From contig NZ_CP083608.1 of the NCBI RefSeq assembly GCF_020097135.1, positions 124,001-188,000 of the forward strand: a stretch of 64,000 bases of DNA. The letters run 5' to 3'. The translations under genes and the position numbers were made by a program. Below the pieces are notes generated by a model that was given only the letters and a program-made list of their open reading frames with translations, was not told the DNA's origin and ran no database searches. Positions within the stretch are counted from its first letter, which is position 1. Every line of letters begins with the position of its first letter. Source of the stretch: Macrococcus armenti (lineage in GTDB: Bacteria; Bacillota; Bacilli; Staphylococcales; Staphylococcaceae). This document shows, one piece after another, positions 1 through 8,663 of this stretch.

Positions 1-747
1 TAGTGATGGGTAGTCGTGCGTTCCACATGTTCTGCAATGCGTGTTTTTAAATAGCGTAGCATCTGTTGATTTGAATTTTAAAGTATAACTATCGAATGTA
101 ATAAATTGGTTAGTAAACGATCCATCTGAGATGAATTTTATAACTTCAGATACTTGCATGCTTGCCGTCAAGTGCGCGGTTTGAGGGAGAATACCTTCAA
201 GTGCACAATTTTGTCCGGTTTCTGGTGGGTCAGGCAATATGCAGCGCAGACATGCAGCTGTGTAATCTATAGCGAAGACGGTGCCTTTCGTGCTTAAACA
301 TGCCCCATAAATCCATGGGGTTTTAAGCTGATGGCATACGTCGTTAATAATATAGCGTGTTACAAAGTTATCTGTACCATCTAACACGATTGTTGGCTGA
401 TATGTCTTAATGAGTTGTGCTAAATTATCACTCGTAATTTCTTCAGGAATAGGTGTGACAACGACTTCGCTATTAATACGCGCTATATGCTGCTTTACGG
501 CATCAACTTTAAGGATATAGGCATCGACATCACTTTCATCGTACAAACTTTGGCGATGAAGATTTGATAAGCTGACAATATCCATATCACAAACGATTAA
601 TTCTCCGACGCCACTACGTGCAAGCATTTCGCAAATCGTGCTGCCGAGTGCACCGGCACCAACGATTAAAAACTTCGCATGTGATAACTGTTTTTGACCT
701 TGTTCGCCAAAAACACTTGCTTTTATTTGTCGGTCATAGCGCTTCAT
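1..747 (-). CDS. thiF: ThiF-type adenylyltransferase (E1-like), 3' end cut by window
   Basis: Last visible gene of the thiazole operon. It should adenylate the C-terminal glycine of ThiS so that it can be thiocarboxylated. The 249 visible codons start with MKRYDRQIK, typical of ThiF/MoeB proteins, followed by a nucleotide-binding GAGALGS loop at residues 30-36 and the SNLHRQSLY stretch near residue 75. Two cysteine pairs (CLRC and CRTC), the usual zinc ligands, lie in the C-terminal third. The ATG overlaps the thiG stop as ATGA, which fixes the start and shows translational coupling. The frame is open to base 1, so only a short C-terminus is missing. MoeB at 28386 is a paralogue; the position next to thiS and thiG assigns this copy to thiamine synthesis. 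Confidence 0.9.
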   Translation of the reverse strand, partial: MKRYDRQIKASVFGEQGQKQLSHAKFLIVGAGALGSTICEMLARSGVGELIVCDMDIVSLSNLHRQSLYDESDVDAYILKVDAVKQHIARINSEVVVTPIPEEITSDNLAQLIKTYQPTIVLDGTDNFVTRYIINDVCHQLKTPWIYGACLSTKGTVFAIDYTAACLRCILPDPPETGQNCALEGILPQTAHLTASMQVSEVIKFISDGSFTNQFITFDSYTLKFKSTDATLFKNTHCRTCGTHDYPSL

Positions 748-1511
748 AGAAATTCAAGACCTTCAGTAGGGCTGGATGCTTGTGCAGTATACTTTTTAGG
801 AATGCGGCCAGCCTGTGCACCTAAGTGTCCGGCGTGAACGGCAAGTTTCATTGCTTCAGCCATTAACACAGGGTCTTTTGCATGGCTTACAGCTGTATTT
901 AATAGTACCGCATCTGCACCGAGCTCCATTGCATATGCAGCATCGCTCGGTGAACCAATACCTGCATCTACGATAACGGGAACATTAATCGCGTCGATGA
1001 TATAACTTAAATTCAATGCATCGTTAATACCAAGTCCTGTTCCAATCGGTGAACCGAGGGGCATTATTGCATGAACTCCAAGTGCTTCAAGTTTTTTAGC
1101 GAGCACTACATCACATTGAATATATGGACATACGATAAAACCTCTTTCGAGTAGAATTTCACATGCTTTATATGTTTCAATCGCATCTGGTAACAATGTT
1201 TTATCGTCACCGATGATTTCAACTTTAATCATATTGCACATGCCGGCTGCACGTGCAATTTCTGCGATTTTCACTGCTTCTTCAGCTGTTTTAGCACCGG
1301 CTGTGTTCGGAAATGTAATATACTGCTCAAGATCTACTGCTTCTAGCGGATTCGGTAAATCTTTATCATATAAACTCATACGACGTACTGCGAAAGTAAG
1401 TGCGTTTGTTTCGCTCACTTCTACAGCTTTATGCTGAATCTCACCGTTTTCAAACTTACCTGTGCCGAGTATAAGTCTTGATTCAAGTTCTAAAGGTCCA
1501 ATCTTTAACAT
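744..1511 (-). CDS. thiG: Thiazole synthase ThiG
   Basis: Cytosolic enzyme that condenses 1-deoxy-D-xylulose 5-phosphate, dehydroglycine (from ThiO) and sulfur from ThiS thiocarboxylate to the thiazole phosphate part of thiamine. The 255 residues are full length for the family. The Schiff-base lysine expected for the family is K96 in MIKVE, and glycine-rich phosphate-binding loops are visible late in the barrel ([20 protein letters not shown]). The gene follows thiS after one base and overlaps thiF by four, so the three are translated as a unit. Expression should follow the TPP riboswitch upstream of tenI. Confidence 0.95.
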   Translation of the reverse strand: MLKIGPLELESRLILGTGKFENGEIQHKAVEVSETNALTFAVRRMSLYDKDLPNPLEAVDLEQYITFPNTAGAKTAEEAVKIAEIARAAGMCNMIKVEIIGDDKTLLPDAIETYKACEILLERGFIVCPYIQCDVVLAKKLEALGVHAIMPLGSPIGTGLGINDALNLSYIIDAINVPVIVDAGIGSPSDAAYAMELGADAVLLNTAVSHAKDPVLMAEAMKLAVHAGHLGAQAGRIPKKYTAQASSPTEGLEFL

Positions 1512-1512
1512 A

Positions 1513-1710
1513 TTAACCGCCTCCTACAAATTCTAATAGCTCTAATCTCTGTTCTGGTTTAATTTCTGTTTCATGCCATTTATCTTTTTGAATCGGCATA
1601 TCATCAATTACAACTACTGCGCGCTTTAAATCAATATTTAATGATTCCAGAAAGGGTACAAGCATCGTTGTTTCTGTTTCATAAACTTCATCATTAACAA
1701 ATAGTTTCAC
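1513..1710 (-). CDS. thiS: Sulfur carrier protein ThiS
   Basis: Small ubiquitin-like sulfur carrier of 65 residues, ending in Gly-Gly-Gly; the C-terminal Gly-Gly is adenylated by ThiF and thiocarboxylated before sulfur transfer to the thiazole. A longer frame is open to 1770, but a GTG at 1710 with a GAGGA ribosome site eight bases upstream gives the normal family length and the expected beginning MKLFVNDE, so I chose that start. The gene begins inside the last 17 bases of thiO and is followed after one base by thiG. Confidence 0.9.
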   Translation of the reverse strand: MKLFVNDEVYETETTMLVPFLESLNIDLKRAVVVIDDMPIQKDKWHETEIKPEQRLELLEFVGGG

Positions 1711-2803
1711 GTGAATCCTCCAATTTAAATTTATTTTGATACTTAATTGCAAGCGGATTATTTTTATCAAACATAAGTTTATGTACGAGTTCGCCAGTTA
1801 TTTTGGAAAGGAGAATACCATTACGATAATGGCCGGTTGCAACAAACACACCGTCCTGAACTTCATCAATGACGGGGCGGTGTAGCGCACTATCTGGTCG
1901 AAATCCGCATCTCGATTCTTTAATTTCACCATTCATCAGTTCAGGTAATAAGTTATAAGTCATTGATTTGAGCCAGGTAAGCCCTTCTTCATGTACGATG
2001 TTTTCTTGATTCATCGATGTCGTAGCACCAACAAGATACAAGTCTTCTGCTTTCGGAACAATATAATGTCCGTTTGTCTGGAATAACGTTTCCTTCATGC
2101 ATAGCGTAGGGTGGTAAATCGTCATGACCTCGCCTTTAACACCGTGCATATGAAAATCGACATTCAAAGATTTGAGTATCGTTCCTGAATACATACCAGC
2201 AGCAACAACAAGTCGCCCGCAGTGATATGTACCGCGATTTGTTGTTACGATAAATTCATTCGTATGAAGTGATTCAACATGTATAACACGGTCATCTATA
2301 AAAGTAATATCATCATTCAATTGCTTTAATGCTGTGTGATACTTCACTGCATTGACCTGACCATCTGTTGGAATCCACATCGCTAAATCATGATTTCGAA
2401 TATGGCCATTTGCGAATTTGTGTAAACTATCTTCGTATAATTTCGTTGTAGTAGACTGTGAACTCAGGAAATCATATTGCTGTCTTATATCATTAGCGCC
2501 ATCATGAGATGCAATCTTTAATAGACCGTTCTGGCAGTAATCTATACCATGACCAAGCCTGAAGAGCTCATCGGCAAAGTCCTTCATCATATACTGACCT
2601 TCTATACATAATTGAAACAACGGTGAATCATCATAAAATTCATTTTGAGCGCCAAGCATACCACCAGCTGCATGTGTTGCACGGCATCCATTATAGTCAT
2701 CAATAATGCCGACTGTTATATCTTCTTTTTTCAAATGATAGCCGATACTCTGACCGATAATGCCACCACCAATTATGAGGACGTCGAATTTCGTAATAAC
2801 CAC
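1694..2803 (-). CDS. thiO: Glycine oxidase ThiO (FAD-dependent)
   Basis: Flavoenzyme of the DAO family that oxidises glycine to dehydroglycine (iminoacetate), the oxygen-dependent route to the thiazole C-N unit. The 369 residues start with an FAD-binding Rossmann motif IGGGIIG at about residues 11-17, followed by a THAAGGMLGA stretch, and end with a GHYRNGILLS segment typical of glycine oxidases. It overlaps tenI by 31 bases and thiS by 17. The use of ThiO rather than the radical-SAM ThiH implies an aerobic thiamine pathway. FAD-dependent amine oxidase is certain; the glycine assignment rests on the operon. Confidence 0.9.
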   Translation of the reverse strand: MVITKFDVLIIGGGIIGQSIGYHLKKEDITVGIIDDYNGCRATHAAGGMLGAQNEFYDDSPLFQLCIEGQYMMKDFADELFRLGHGIDYCQNGLLKIASHDGANDIRQQYDFLSSQSTTTKLYEDSLHKFANGHIRNHDLAMWIPTDGQVNAVKYHTALKQLNDDITFIDDRVIHVESLHTNEFIVTTNRGTYHCGRLVVAAGMYSGTILKSLNVDFHMHGVKGEVMTIYHPTLCMKETLFQTNGHYIVPKAEDLYLVGATTSMNQENIVHEEGLTWLKSMTYNLLPELMNGEIKESRCGFRPDSALHRPVIDEVQDGVFVATGHYRNGILLSKITGELVHKLMFDKNNPLAIKYQNKFKLEDSRETIC

Positions 2804-3357
2804 TCCTTTATAACATGCTCAAGTACTGCCTTATGCTGAAACAAACGAATACCACTGAAACCACTGAACTTAATGTTAAGATCGTGTATCGTATTTTCAT
2901 CAATACCACCGATTGCAATGACAGGAATGTCGTAATTCAATACTTCCTGAATTACAGATTCACGCTGAGGTGGTAAACCTTGCTTTGACGTTGTAGGAAA
3001 GACGTGACCAAATATACAATAATCAAGTATACCGTTAATACGACGAACACTTTGAATGCTATGTGCACTCATACCGACACTGATTTCAGGATGCTGACGT
3101 TTAAATAACAGCGCATCATCAATACGTTCCTTAAAGTGAATACGCTTCAGCTGATGTTTATCCAGCAGATGCGGTGCATTATGCACTATAATCTTAGAAA
3201 CATCTATCGACTGCTTCAACACATTAATAAATTCATCAATTACATCATCATTCGCATCTAATCGCAATATCACACCATCGATGGATGCCTCAACATCAAT
3301 AATCGATTGCAACACACTGTGATTTGGGGATACAAACGGTGTCATCATATAAATCAT
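2773..3357 (-). CDS. tenI: Thiazole tautomerase TenI (ThiE-like fold)
   Basis: First gene of the thiazole operon, 194 residues with the ThiE/TenI TIM-barrel pattern: HAPHLLDKHQ, the SAHS turn, GHVFPTTSK, and AIGGIDENT before a phosphate-binding end. The TenI assignment (aromatising tautomerase acting after ThiG) instead of thiamine phosphate synthase ThiE is based on its place before thiO-thiS-thiG, as in Bacillus subtilis; ThiE cannot be fully excluded. A TTG at 3369 would extend the protein, but it lies in the ribosome site: GGAGG is five bases before the ATG at 3357, so that ATG is used. Confidence 0.82.
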   Translation of the reverse strand: MIYMMTPFVSPNHSVLQSIIDVEASIDGVILRLDANDDVIDEFINVLKQSIDVSKIIVHNAPHLLDKHQLKRIHFKERIDDALLFKRQHPEISVGMSAHSIQSVRRINGILDYCIFGHVFPTTSKQGLPPQRESVIQEVLNYDIPVIAIGGIDENTIHDLNIKFSGFSGIRLFQHKAVLEHVIKEWLLRNSTSS

Positions 3358-3367
3358 AAGCGCCTCC

Positions 3368-3404
3368 AAAAAAAGACCACCCGTAAAATAAACTACGGGT
3401 GGTC
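3368..3404 (-). terminator. Attenuator terminator of the TPP riboswitch
   Basis: An 11-bp perfect stem (3375-3385 with 3394-3404, GACCACCCGTA arms) is followed on the minus strand by seven U, and the tenI ribosome site GGAGG begins directly after this run. It lies between the TPP aptamer and tenI, so it is the expected expression platform: TPP-bound aptamer lets it form and stops transcription. Confidence 0.9.
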
Positions 3405-3483
3405 GTCATCAATGATCAAAATAAAATATATAAATAAGTATATAAAAATACATTTAAATATATAACAATATACATAACGATTG

Positions 3484-3560
3484 CTTCCCTACGTTGGAAT
3501 TATCCAAATCAGGTTATGAGAGTCAGACGTTGTCTTCTCAGCTATAAGAGCACCCCTAGC
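3484..3560 (-). promoter_or_regulatory. TPP riboswitch (thi box)
   Basis: The minus strand carries the conserved thi-box elements in order: GGGGUGC, then GCUGAGA, then ACCUGAUUUGGAUAAU with a variant CCAACGUAGGGAAG close. This is the thiamine pyrophosphate aptamer. It lies upstream of tenI-thiO-thiS-thiG-thiF with a terminator between, so it controls the operon by transcription termination. Confidence 0.95.
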
Positions 3561-3580
3561 AAATATTTAATTATGAATTA

Positions 3581-3609
3581 AGAATAGCACTGAATGATTG
3601 ATAATTCAA
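3581..3609 (-). promoter_or_regulatory. Predicted sigma-A promoter of the thi operon
   Basis: Read on the minus strand, TTGAAT (3609-3604) and TATTCT (3586-3581) are separated by 17 bases, immediately upstream of the TPP aptamer. The fit to the consensus and the position support this as the thi promoter. Confidence 0.65.
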
Positions 3610-3659
3610 ACTTTGAAATTAAAATGATAAAATAAAGATTGAGGAAGGGGATTTACAAA

Positions 3660-4136
3660 ATGAATGAACAAGAATTGTCGGCTTTGCTTGATGAACATGC
3701 TGAGATACATGAACAAATGAATGAACAGCAACAAATTGAAACACAAAAAGAAAATGTAGAAGAGATAAACGAAGAACATATAAATCAGGAAAGAATGCTT
3801 AAACTACAAGAAGATCGAATGACATCTGAAGAAATATTAAGGGAGATTGATGAACAGGAATCGCTCGATATGGAGAATGAAATTGCACAGAAAGAAGTGC
3901 ATATCTTTAAATATGTAATGTATACAATTGAAATATATAAAGATGTATCGCTCACGTTTGATAGATTGAAAAACTTAATGGCGCATGAGTATGCTGAGAT
4001 GACGGAAGAACATTTGATGCAGTACCTTAAAGATTATGAAACTGCCGGGTATATAAGGTTTAATGAAACAGATGAAGGTGTAACTGTATCGAAAACATTT
4101 CTTGGGGAATGTGCATTAGCGTTAGTGAAGAAGTAA
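3660..4136 (+). CDS. Hypothetical protein, Glu/Gln-rich N-terminus
   Basis: A 158-residue protein I do not recognise. The first ~90 residues are highly charged (Glu, Gln, Lys) and probably form a long helix or coiled coil; the C-terminal ~70 residues (from about IFKYVMY) look like a compact helical domain of winged-helix character with LTFDRLKNLM and a GYIRF strand. No signal peptide or membrane segment. The ATG at 3660 follows GGAAGGGG by ten bases; a TTG at 3639 lies before this site and is unlikely. A strong terminator follows directly. Function unknown. Confidence 0.8.
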   Translation: MNEQELSALLDEHAEIHEQMNEQQQIETQKENVEEINEEHINQERMLKLQEDRMTSEEILREIDEQESLDMENEIAQKEVHIFKYVMYTIEIYKDVSLTFDRLKNLMAHEYAEMTEEHLMQYLKDYETAGYIRFNETDEGVTVSKTFLGECALALVKK

Positions 4137-4166
4137 GGCGGCTGAATCAGCCGCCTTACTTTTTTT
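4134..4166 (+). terminator. Rho-independent terminator
   Basis: Ten-bp stem (4134-4143 with 4149-4158, GGCGGCT core) with a five-base loop and a T run to 4166. It overlaps the stop codon of the upstream gene and the stop of the converging ABC exporter. Confidence 0.9.
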
Positions 4167-5772
4167 AAGGTGTTGAAGTTGTAACGCTACACGCTTCAAT
4201 TTTAAAAATTTTATTATAGTAATTATAATTTAAATCTTTATCATGCGTAATTTCAATCACCGTTTCGATATTTGTATGTAGTATATCTCTTATGAAAATT
4301 GTATTTTCTGAATCAAGACCAGCAGAGAATTCATCTAATAATACAAATTTAGGATTCCGTACTAAAATTCTCGCTAAAGCGATTCTCATTTTTTGACCAC
4401 CTGATAAAAACTTTCCATCTGAACCTACAGAATAGCTTAAACCATGTGTTTGAATGAGCGTATCTAATTTGCACATTTCTATAACCTGATTTATATGGTG
4501 TTTTTCAAAATCATCTCCTAAAGTTATGTTAAACAATATAGATTCATTAAATATGAAAGGCTCTTGTTCAAAATAGTGTATATCATCTGCTATAGTAGAC
4601 GTTTGAAACAAATTCGAATCAATATTATTAAATAAAATTTTGCCACGTTCAGGTTTTTCGAATGAGAGTAATAGTTTAAAGATTGTTGATTTTCCACTAC
4701 CTGAAGCCCCTCTTAGTAATATATGGTCTCCTTTATTAATAGAGAGAGTTACATCTTTTAATATGGTGCGTTCTCCATATCGATGTGTTACATTGTCAAA
4801 TAAAATCGGTAAGAACGTATTTTTACTTTGAATAAGTTCTTCTTTAAGATTATTTCCATTTTCTAGTTGCATCATTAAATTATTATACTTTTCGATGATA
4901 GTATCGGATGACTTTAGTTTATTATAATGATCTATCGCATTGACGGCAGGTATAACAATTCTATCACTTGCTAAGTATACAGCCATTAATGCTGCTAATG
5001 ATAAATCTCCTTTTATAACAAAAATGCCGCCTATAAATAATGGTAAGAACGAACTAAAACCGGACAACAAGTTCGTTATCCAATTGGATTGAAAAAGATT
5101 TTTTTGCAGTTCGAAGTTACGTTGTTCAACATTAATTAGATCTTTAGATAAACGGGATATAAAGTAATGTCGTTTATTGAATACACTAATTGTAGTTAGT
5201 GCTCTAAAGTATTCATTAATGTGATTCATGAAATTTGATGAAGAAATAGACCAATTATCAGTAGAAAACTTAATCTTATTTTTATAAAGTTTAGGTGTAA
5301 TGACAGGAATGATAGAAAATAATATAAATAATATACCAAGTTTATAGTCTATAACTAGTACATATAGAGCAGAAATCATAGAAAATGCTACACAATATAT
5401 TAATAAAAAAAGTGACTTAATATAGTTGGATTCAAGATACTTAAAATCATTAATGATAAAGCTTAATAAATCAGCCCGAAACGATGCATTGTTACTAATA
5501 AAATATTTGCGAATCATTATACCTTTATACTTATTGTTAAAATCTTGAATAAATTGCTGCTGAGATAAATTCCATAAATATAAAGCAGTACGAATTGTGC
5601 AATAACCAACAATACCGAAAATAAAGTAATTTATTAAAGAATATAAGCTTTTTTGTTCTACAGAATGAATGATACCTGCTATAAGTGTAGGTATTACGAG
5701 ACCATCCAATGCTGTCAAAAGCATAAAAAAATAAATAGGGATAAGTTTGAGTTGAAATAAATGTATTCGCAT
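4165..5772 (-). CDS. ABC exporter with fused membrane and ATPase domains
   Basis: Half-transporter of 535 residues: an N-terminal type-IV exporter membrane domain with about six hydrophobic helices (residues ~10-285), then an ATPase domain with Walker A GASGSGKST at 355-363, signature LSGGQ at 457-461, Walker B FVLLDE at 476-481 and the switch histidine in ITHD near 510. It should work as a homodimer at the membrane. The substrate is unknown; no peptidase domain is present. The ATG at 5772 has AGGAG six bases upstream; a start six codons earlier lacks this. The gene is AT-rich and lies in an accessory pocket with acetyltransferases and an MFS pump, suggesting drug or peptide export. Confidence 0.85.
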   Translation of the reverse strand: MRIHLFQLKLIPIYFFMLLTALDGLVIPTLIAGIIHSVEQKSLYSLINYFIFGIVGYCTIRTALYLWNLSQQQFIQDFNNKYKGIMIRKYFISNNASFRADLLSFIINDFKYLESNYIKSLFLLIYCVAFSMISALYVLVIDYKLGILFILFSIIPVITPKLYKNKIKFSTDNWSISSSNFMNHINEYFRALTTISVFNKRHYFISRLSKDLINVEQRNFELQKNLFQSNWITNLLSGFSSFLPLFIGGIFVIKGDLSLAALMAVYLASDRIVIPAVNAIDHYNKLKSSDTIIEKYNNLMMQLENGNNLKEELIQSKNTFLPILFDNVTHRYGERTILKDVTLSINKGDHILLRGASGSGKSTIFKLLLSFEKPERGKILFNNIDSNLFQTSTIADDIHYFEQEPFIFNESILFNITLGDDFEKHHINQVIEMCKLDTLIQTHGLSYSVGSDGKFLSGGQKMRIALARILVRNPKFVLLDEFSAGLDSENTIFIRDILHTNIETVIEITHDKDLNYNYYNKIFKIEACSVTTSTP

Positions 5773-5887
5773 ATAACTCTCCTTAAACAAGACAATCTTT
5801 AAATTTTTGTAATATTCTGTATAATAAATATAATACCAAAAATATTTAGAAATACGAACAATTATTTATTTGATAAGGAGAATTAAT

Positions 5888-6373
5888 ATGAAATATAAAA
5901 TTAGAGAGATGTCTGTAAGTGATATTCCAGCAGTTCAAAATGTTGCAAAACTCAGTTGGCATGATACATATGAAGGTATTATTCCATGTCATATACAAGA
6001 AAATTTTCTGGATATAGCATATAGTACTTCAATGTTAGAAAAGAGATTAGCAATGACTCATATGTATGTTGCCGAATATTCAGGGAAAGTTACTGGTTTT
6101 GCTAATTTTAGTAAGCCGGATGACCAGCATATAAGTGAACTAACCGCGATATACATACTTCCCGACTATCAGAGATTAGGAATAGGATTGGCGTTATTAG
6201 AATACGGGATATCAAAATTAGAACAAGTAAGAAACATAGACGTGATTGTAGAGAAAGCTAATATTAAAGGATACAATTTCTATAAAAAACTTGGATTTGA
6301 AGTACTAGATGAATTTGAAGAAGATTTTGATGGACATATGCTGAAATCCATAAAAATGAGGCTGAGACTATAA
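5888..6373 (+). CDS. GNAT family N-acetyltransferase
   Basis: 161-residue acetyl-CoA-dependent N-acetyltransferase. The acetyl-CoA loop is visible as LPDYQRLGIGLALLEYG (Q/RxxGxG/A motif) and the C-terminal NIKGYNFYKKLGFEV motif is typical of GNAT proteins. The beginning MKYKIREMSVSDIPAVQ resembles RimI-like and antibiotic-acetylating members; the substrate cannot be told. The ATG at 5888 follows AAGGAG by seven bases. It is divergent from the ABC exporter and about 95 bases upstream of the MFS pump, possibly cotranscribed with it. Confidence 0.85.
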   Translation: MKYKIREMSVSDIPAVQNVAKLSWHDTYEGIIPCHIQENFLDIAYSTSMLEKRLAMTHMYVAEYSGKVTGFANFSKPDDQHISELTAIYILPDYQRLGIGLALLEYGISKLEQVRNIDVIVEKANIKGYNFYKKLGFEVLDEFEEDFDGHMLKSIKMRLRL

Positions 6374-6467
6374 TTATATTTAGCGTAGTACTAAAACGTT
6401 TCATAAAGAGATATAGAATATTGATATTTTCTTTAACTCTAAAGTCTAATTTTTAAGGAGGTATGGT

Positions 6468-7727
6468 TTGTTGCGAAATACAATTATTTATCTTTTGAGT
6501 ATTTTTGTAATAACTACTGGCAGCTTAATATACAATTTTGCAATTAGTTATTATATTTTAGAACTTACAAAATCACCATTCTTATTTTCGATTAACACGG
6601 TAATTATGAGTGTCGGAACTATCATTTCGTTAACGATAATGGGAGCATTTATAGATAAGTATGATAGAAAATCCATCATAATAATTCTCGAGATTCTTTC
6701 GTGTATTAGCCTTTTAGCATTATACCTATATACTTATAATTATGGGTTTAATATTAAATTTCTTTTTTGTATTACTGCCTTTAGATCTCTAATTATACCT
6801 GTTGTCTCTAATACATTTGATGCGTCATTAACTCAGATTTTCGATGAGGAGAAGATACAGAATGTTCTAGGGCAAGTAGGTACAATTAGAACAAGTGTCT
6901 TTTTAATAGGTCCTGTACTAGCGGGAGTACTGTATGGTTTTGTAAGTTTAGAAACGATGATATTGATTTTTTTAATTTTACAAATCATTTCATTATTATT
7001 AGACTTTTTACTCAAGTTTAAGCCATATGATAATTCTGTTGACCTAATTGAAAACAAGCCTGAAAAATTACTGGAATTCATTATCGGGAAAAATAAAGAA
7101 GCTTATAAATACGTGATGAACTCAAATATTCTATCAAGAATCATCATTTTAGCAATGATAATAAATGGAGTAGGTGCTGCAAGTTTTAGTGTATTGCCTG
7201 AAACGATAATGATTAAAGAGTTAATGTTTGAGCCTGAGTATGTTGGAATCGCGAGTTCTGTCATGGGTCTAGGATCATTGTTAGCAACTATACTTCTTTC
7301 TAAAATAAAGATATCTAATCCTTTGAAATCTATGAGACTGGCATTTTTAGCATTGGCAATCTTGATGACAGTGTTTACTTTGCCTGCATACTTTCAAGCG
7401 AGTTTGACTGTGAAATTGATATACATCGCTGCTATAGGGATGACTATGGCATTTACTTTTCAGTTCGTTTCAATACCTATGATGAGTTACATGCAAAAGA
7501 TTATTGAAAATGAATATAAAGGCAGAGTTTTTTCATTGCTGAATTCTTTAGGAAATATATTGTTACCTGTTGGAACTTTATTCTTCGGCTTTTTATATGA
7601 ATTTAAAGTTTACGTTTTAGTTAATTTATTTACTGCATTAGTTATAATTACGGTTACTACAATTTTGTTAAATAAAGATATCGTTAGAGAGAGTGAAATG
7701 ATATACAACAAAAAATCTAATGCATAA
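6468..7727 (+). CDS. MFS transporter (MFS_3/TetV-like)
   Basis: Integral membrane protein of 419 residues with about 12 hydrophobic segments. Between helices 2 and 3 lies GAFIDKYDRKSIII, the MFS signature loop, and the long middle loop ends at VMNSNILSRII; GRVFSLLNSLGNILLPVG is typical of the macrolide-efflux-like MFS group. It probably exports a small molecule; the substrate is unknown. The likely start is TTG at 6468, five bases after AAGGAGGT; TTG at 6471 is an alternative. It lies in the same AT-rich pocket as the ABC exporter and GNAT genes, consistent with an acquired resistance or secretion module. Confidence 0.85.
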   Translation: MLRNTIIYLLSIFVITTGSLIYNFAISYYILELTKSPFLFSINTVIMSVGTIISLTIMGAFIDKYDRKSIIIILEILSCISLLALYLYTYNYGFNIKFLFCITAFRSLIIPVVSNTFDASLTQIFDEEKIQNVLGQVGTIRTSVFLIGPVLAGVLYGFVSLETMILIFLILQIISLLLDFLLKFKPYDNSVDLIENKPEKLLEFIIGKNKEAYKYVMNSNILSRIIILAMIINGVGAASFSVLPETIMIKELMFEPEYVGIASSVMGLGSLLATILLSKIKISNPLKSMRLAFLALAILMTVFTLPAYFQASLTVKLIYIAAIGMTMAFTFQFVSIPMMSYMQKIIENEYKGRVFSLLNSLGNILLPVGTLFFGFLYEFKVYVLVNLFTALVIITVTTILLNKDIVRESEMIYNKKSNA

Positions 7728-7865
7728 TCCGTTCTGAAATAAGTATTTATAAGCGGTTTAAAAATATAGTCTGTAATTATTTTCTGAATTTTCAATCTTG
7801 AAAATAGTACATCAAAATATTATTATGATAAAATTAGATTACTAAATTAAAGGGGTGCTTAATAG

Positions 7866-8042
7866 ATGGATAATTTAACGTTTGAAATTGAACAAAGAGA
7901 GTTAGAAATTGAAAAAAATGAACTAGAACTCGAACAGAAAGAACTTGAGATTGAGCAGAGTGAACTAGAACTTGAGCAAAAAGAACTAGAACTTGAGCAA
8001 AAAGAACTAGAACTTGAACAAAATGAATTAGAACTTGAATAA
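7866..8042 (+). CDS. 58-residue heptad-repeat coiled-coil protein
   Basis: After a seven-residue lead (MDNLTFE) the protein consists of seven consecutive heptads of the form (I/L)-E-Q-x-E-L-E, x being K, R, S or N, and a final Leu-Glu. Leu/Ile sit at positions a and e/f of every heptad and Glu fills almost all the rest, so a very acidic alpha-helical coiled coil is expected. The DNA is a matching 21-bp tandem repeat. A GGGGTG ribosome site lies about nine bases before the ATG and a terminator follows, so it looks like a complete monocistronic gene. No function can be assigned; slippage could change the heptad number between strains. Confidence 0.75.
   Translation: MDNLTFEIEQRELEIEKNELELEQKELEIEQSELELEQKELELEQKELELEQNELELE
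7905..8040 (+). repeat. 21-bp in-frame tandem repeat inside the heptad gene
   Basis: About six and a half copies of a 21-bp unit of the type GAACTAGAACTTGAGCAAAA, each coding one heptad. The two central copies are nearly identical, which points to recent duplication by slippage. Confidence 0.85.
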
Positions 8043-8071
8043 GAAGAATAATAAAATAGAAATCTTAACAA

Positions 8072-8109
8072 AATAAACCTAGTATATAAAATCTTATACT
8101 AGGTTTATT
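8072..8109 (+). terminator. Rho-independent terminator
   Basis: Fifteen-bp inverted repeat (AATAAACCTAGTATA arm at 8072-8086 with 8095-8109) ending in a T-rich stretch, thirty bases after the heptad gene. It may also serve the converging acetyltransferase. Confidence 0.75.
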
Positions 8110-8155
8110 TGTTTAATTTTTATTATCTCCGTTTAGTTTAATCGATATTTTAAAT

Positions 8156-8638
8156 CTATAACTTCCTATGATAAAATCGATTATCTACATCTATTTTTGG
8201 AAAGTCTGTAGGTAATTCTGATTTTTTGATCTCATAAAAGTCGTTATTTCTATAAAAGTGCTGTGCGCTTATAAATTTATCAATTGTCCCTAGGTATATA
8301 TCTGTTATATGTGCATCTTTAGATGCATCAATTACTTTATTCAATAATTTTTTACCTAATTTTAAATTTCTGAAATTCTGATTCACAAACATCTTCTTTA
8401 AAGCTGCATTATCGCTTGATAATTTCACCAGTCCTACTGTTCCGATAACTTTATCGTCTTCACTAAGTGCAATCCAGAATTGTCCACCACGCCCTAGATA
8501 GTGTAGCGGTATGTCTTCTAAATCACTTTGTTCTTCTCGTGTAATGTTTATGCCGAATTCGTTTCGCTGAATGTTTAATATAAATTCAATGATTTGTTCC
8601 TTATATATATCTTCATATTGAGTAATCTTATATTGCAT
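8156..8638 (-). CDS. GNAT family N-acetyltransferase
   Basis: 160-residue acetyltransferase. The GNAT acetyl-CoA motif reads MFVNQNFRNLKLGKKLLN (RxxxxGKxLL variant), followed by FISAQHFYRNNDFYEI, the usual C-terminal SAxxFYxxxGF signature. The N-terminal half (EQIIEFILNIQRNEFG) resembles the group often annotated as GNAT next to MarR regulators. Substrate unknown. The ATG at 8638 follows GGGTGG by seven bases; upstream in-frame codons cross the terminator of the next gene and are not used. Confidence 0.83.
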   Translation of the reverse strand: MQYKITQYEDIYKEQIIEFILNIQRNEFGINITREEQSDLEDIPLHYLGRGGQFWIALSEDDKVIGTVGLVKLSSDNAALKKMFVNQNFRNLKLGKKLLNKVIDASKDAHITDIYLGTIDKFISAQHFYRNNDFYEIKKSELPTDFPKIDVDNRFYHRKL

Positions 8639-8663
8639 ATCGTCACCACCCAGATTTTTATTG

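Noticed and set aside
7859-8071. Minus-strand frame rich in Ser and Cys across the heptad gene
   Set aside because: It is the antisense image of the 21-bp repeat; the plus strand has ribosome site, terminator and a meaningful heptad pattern.
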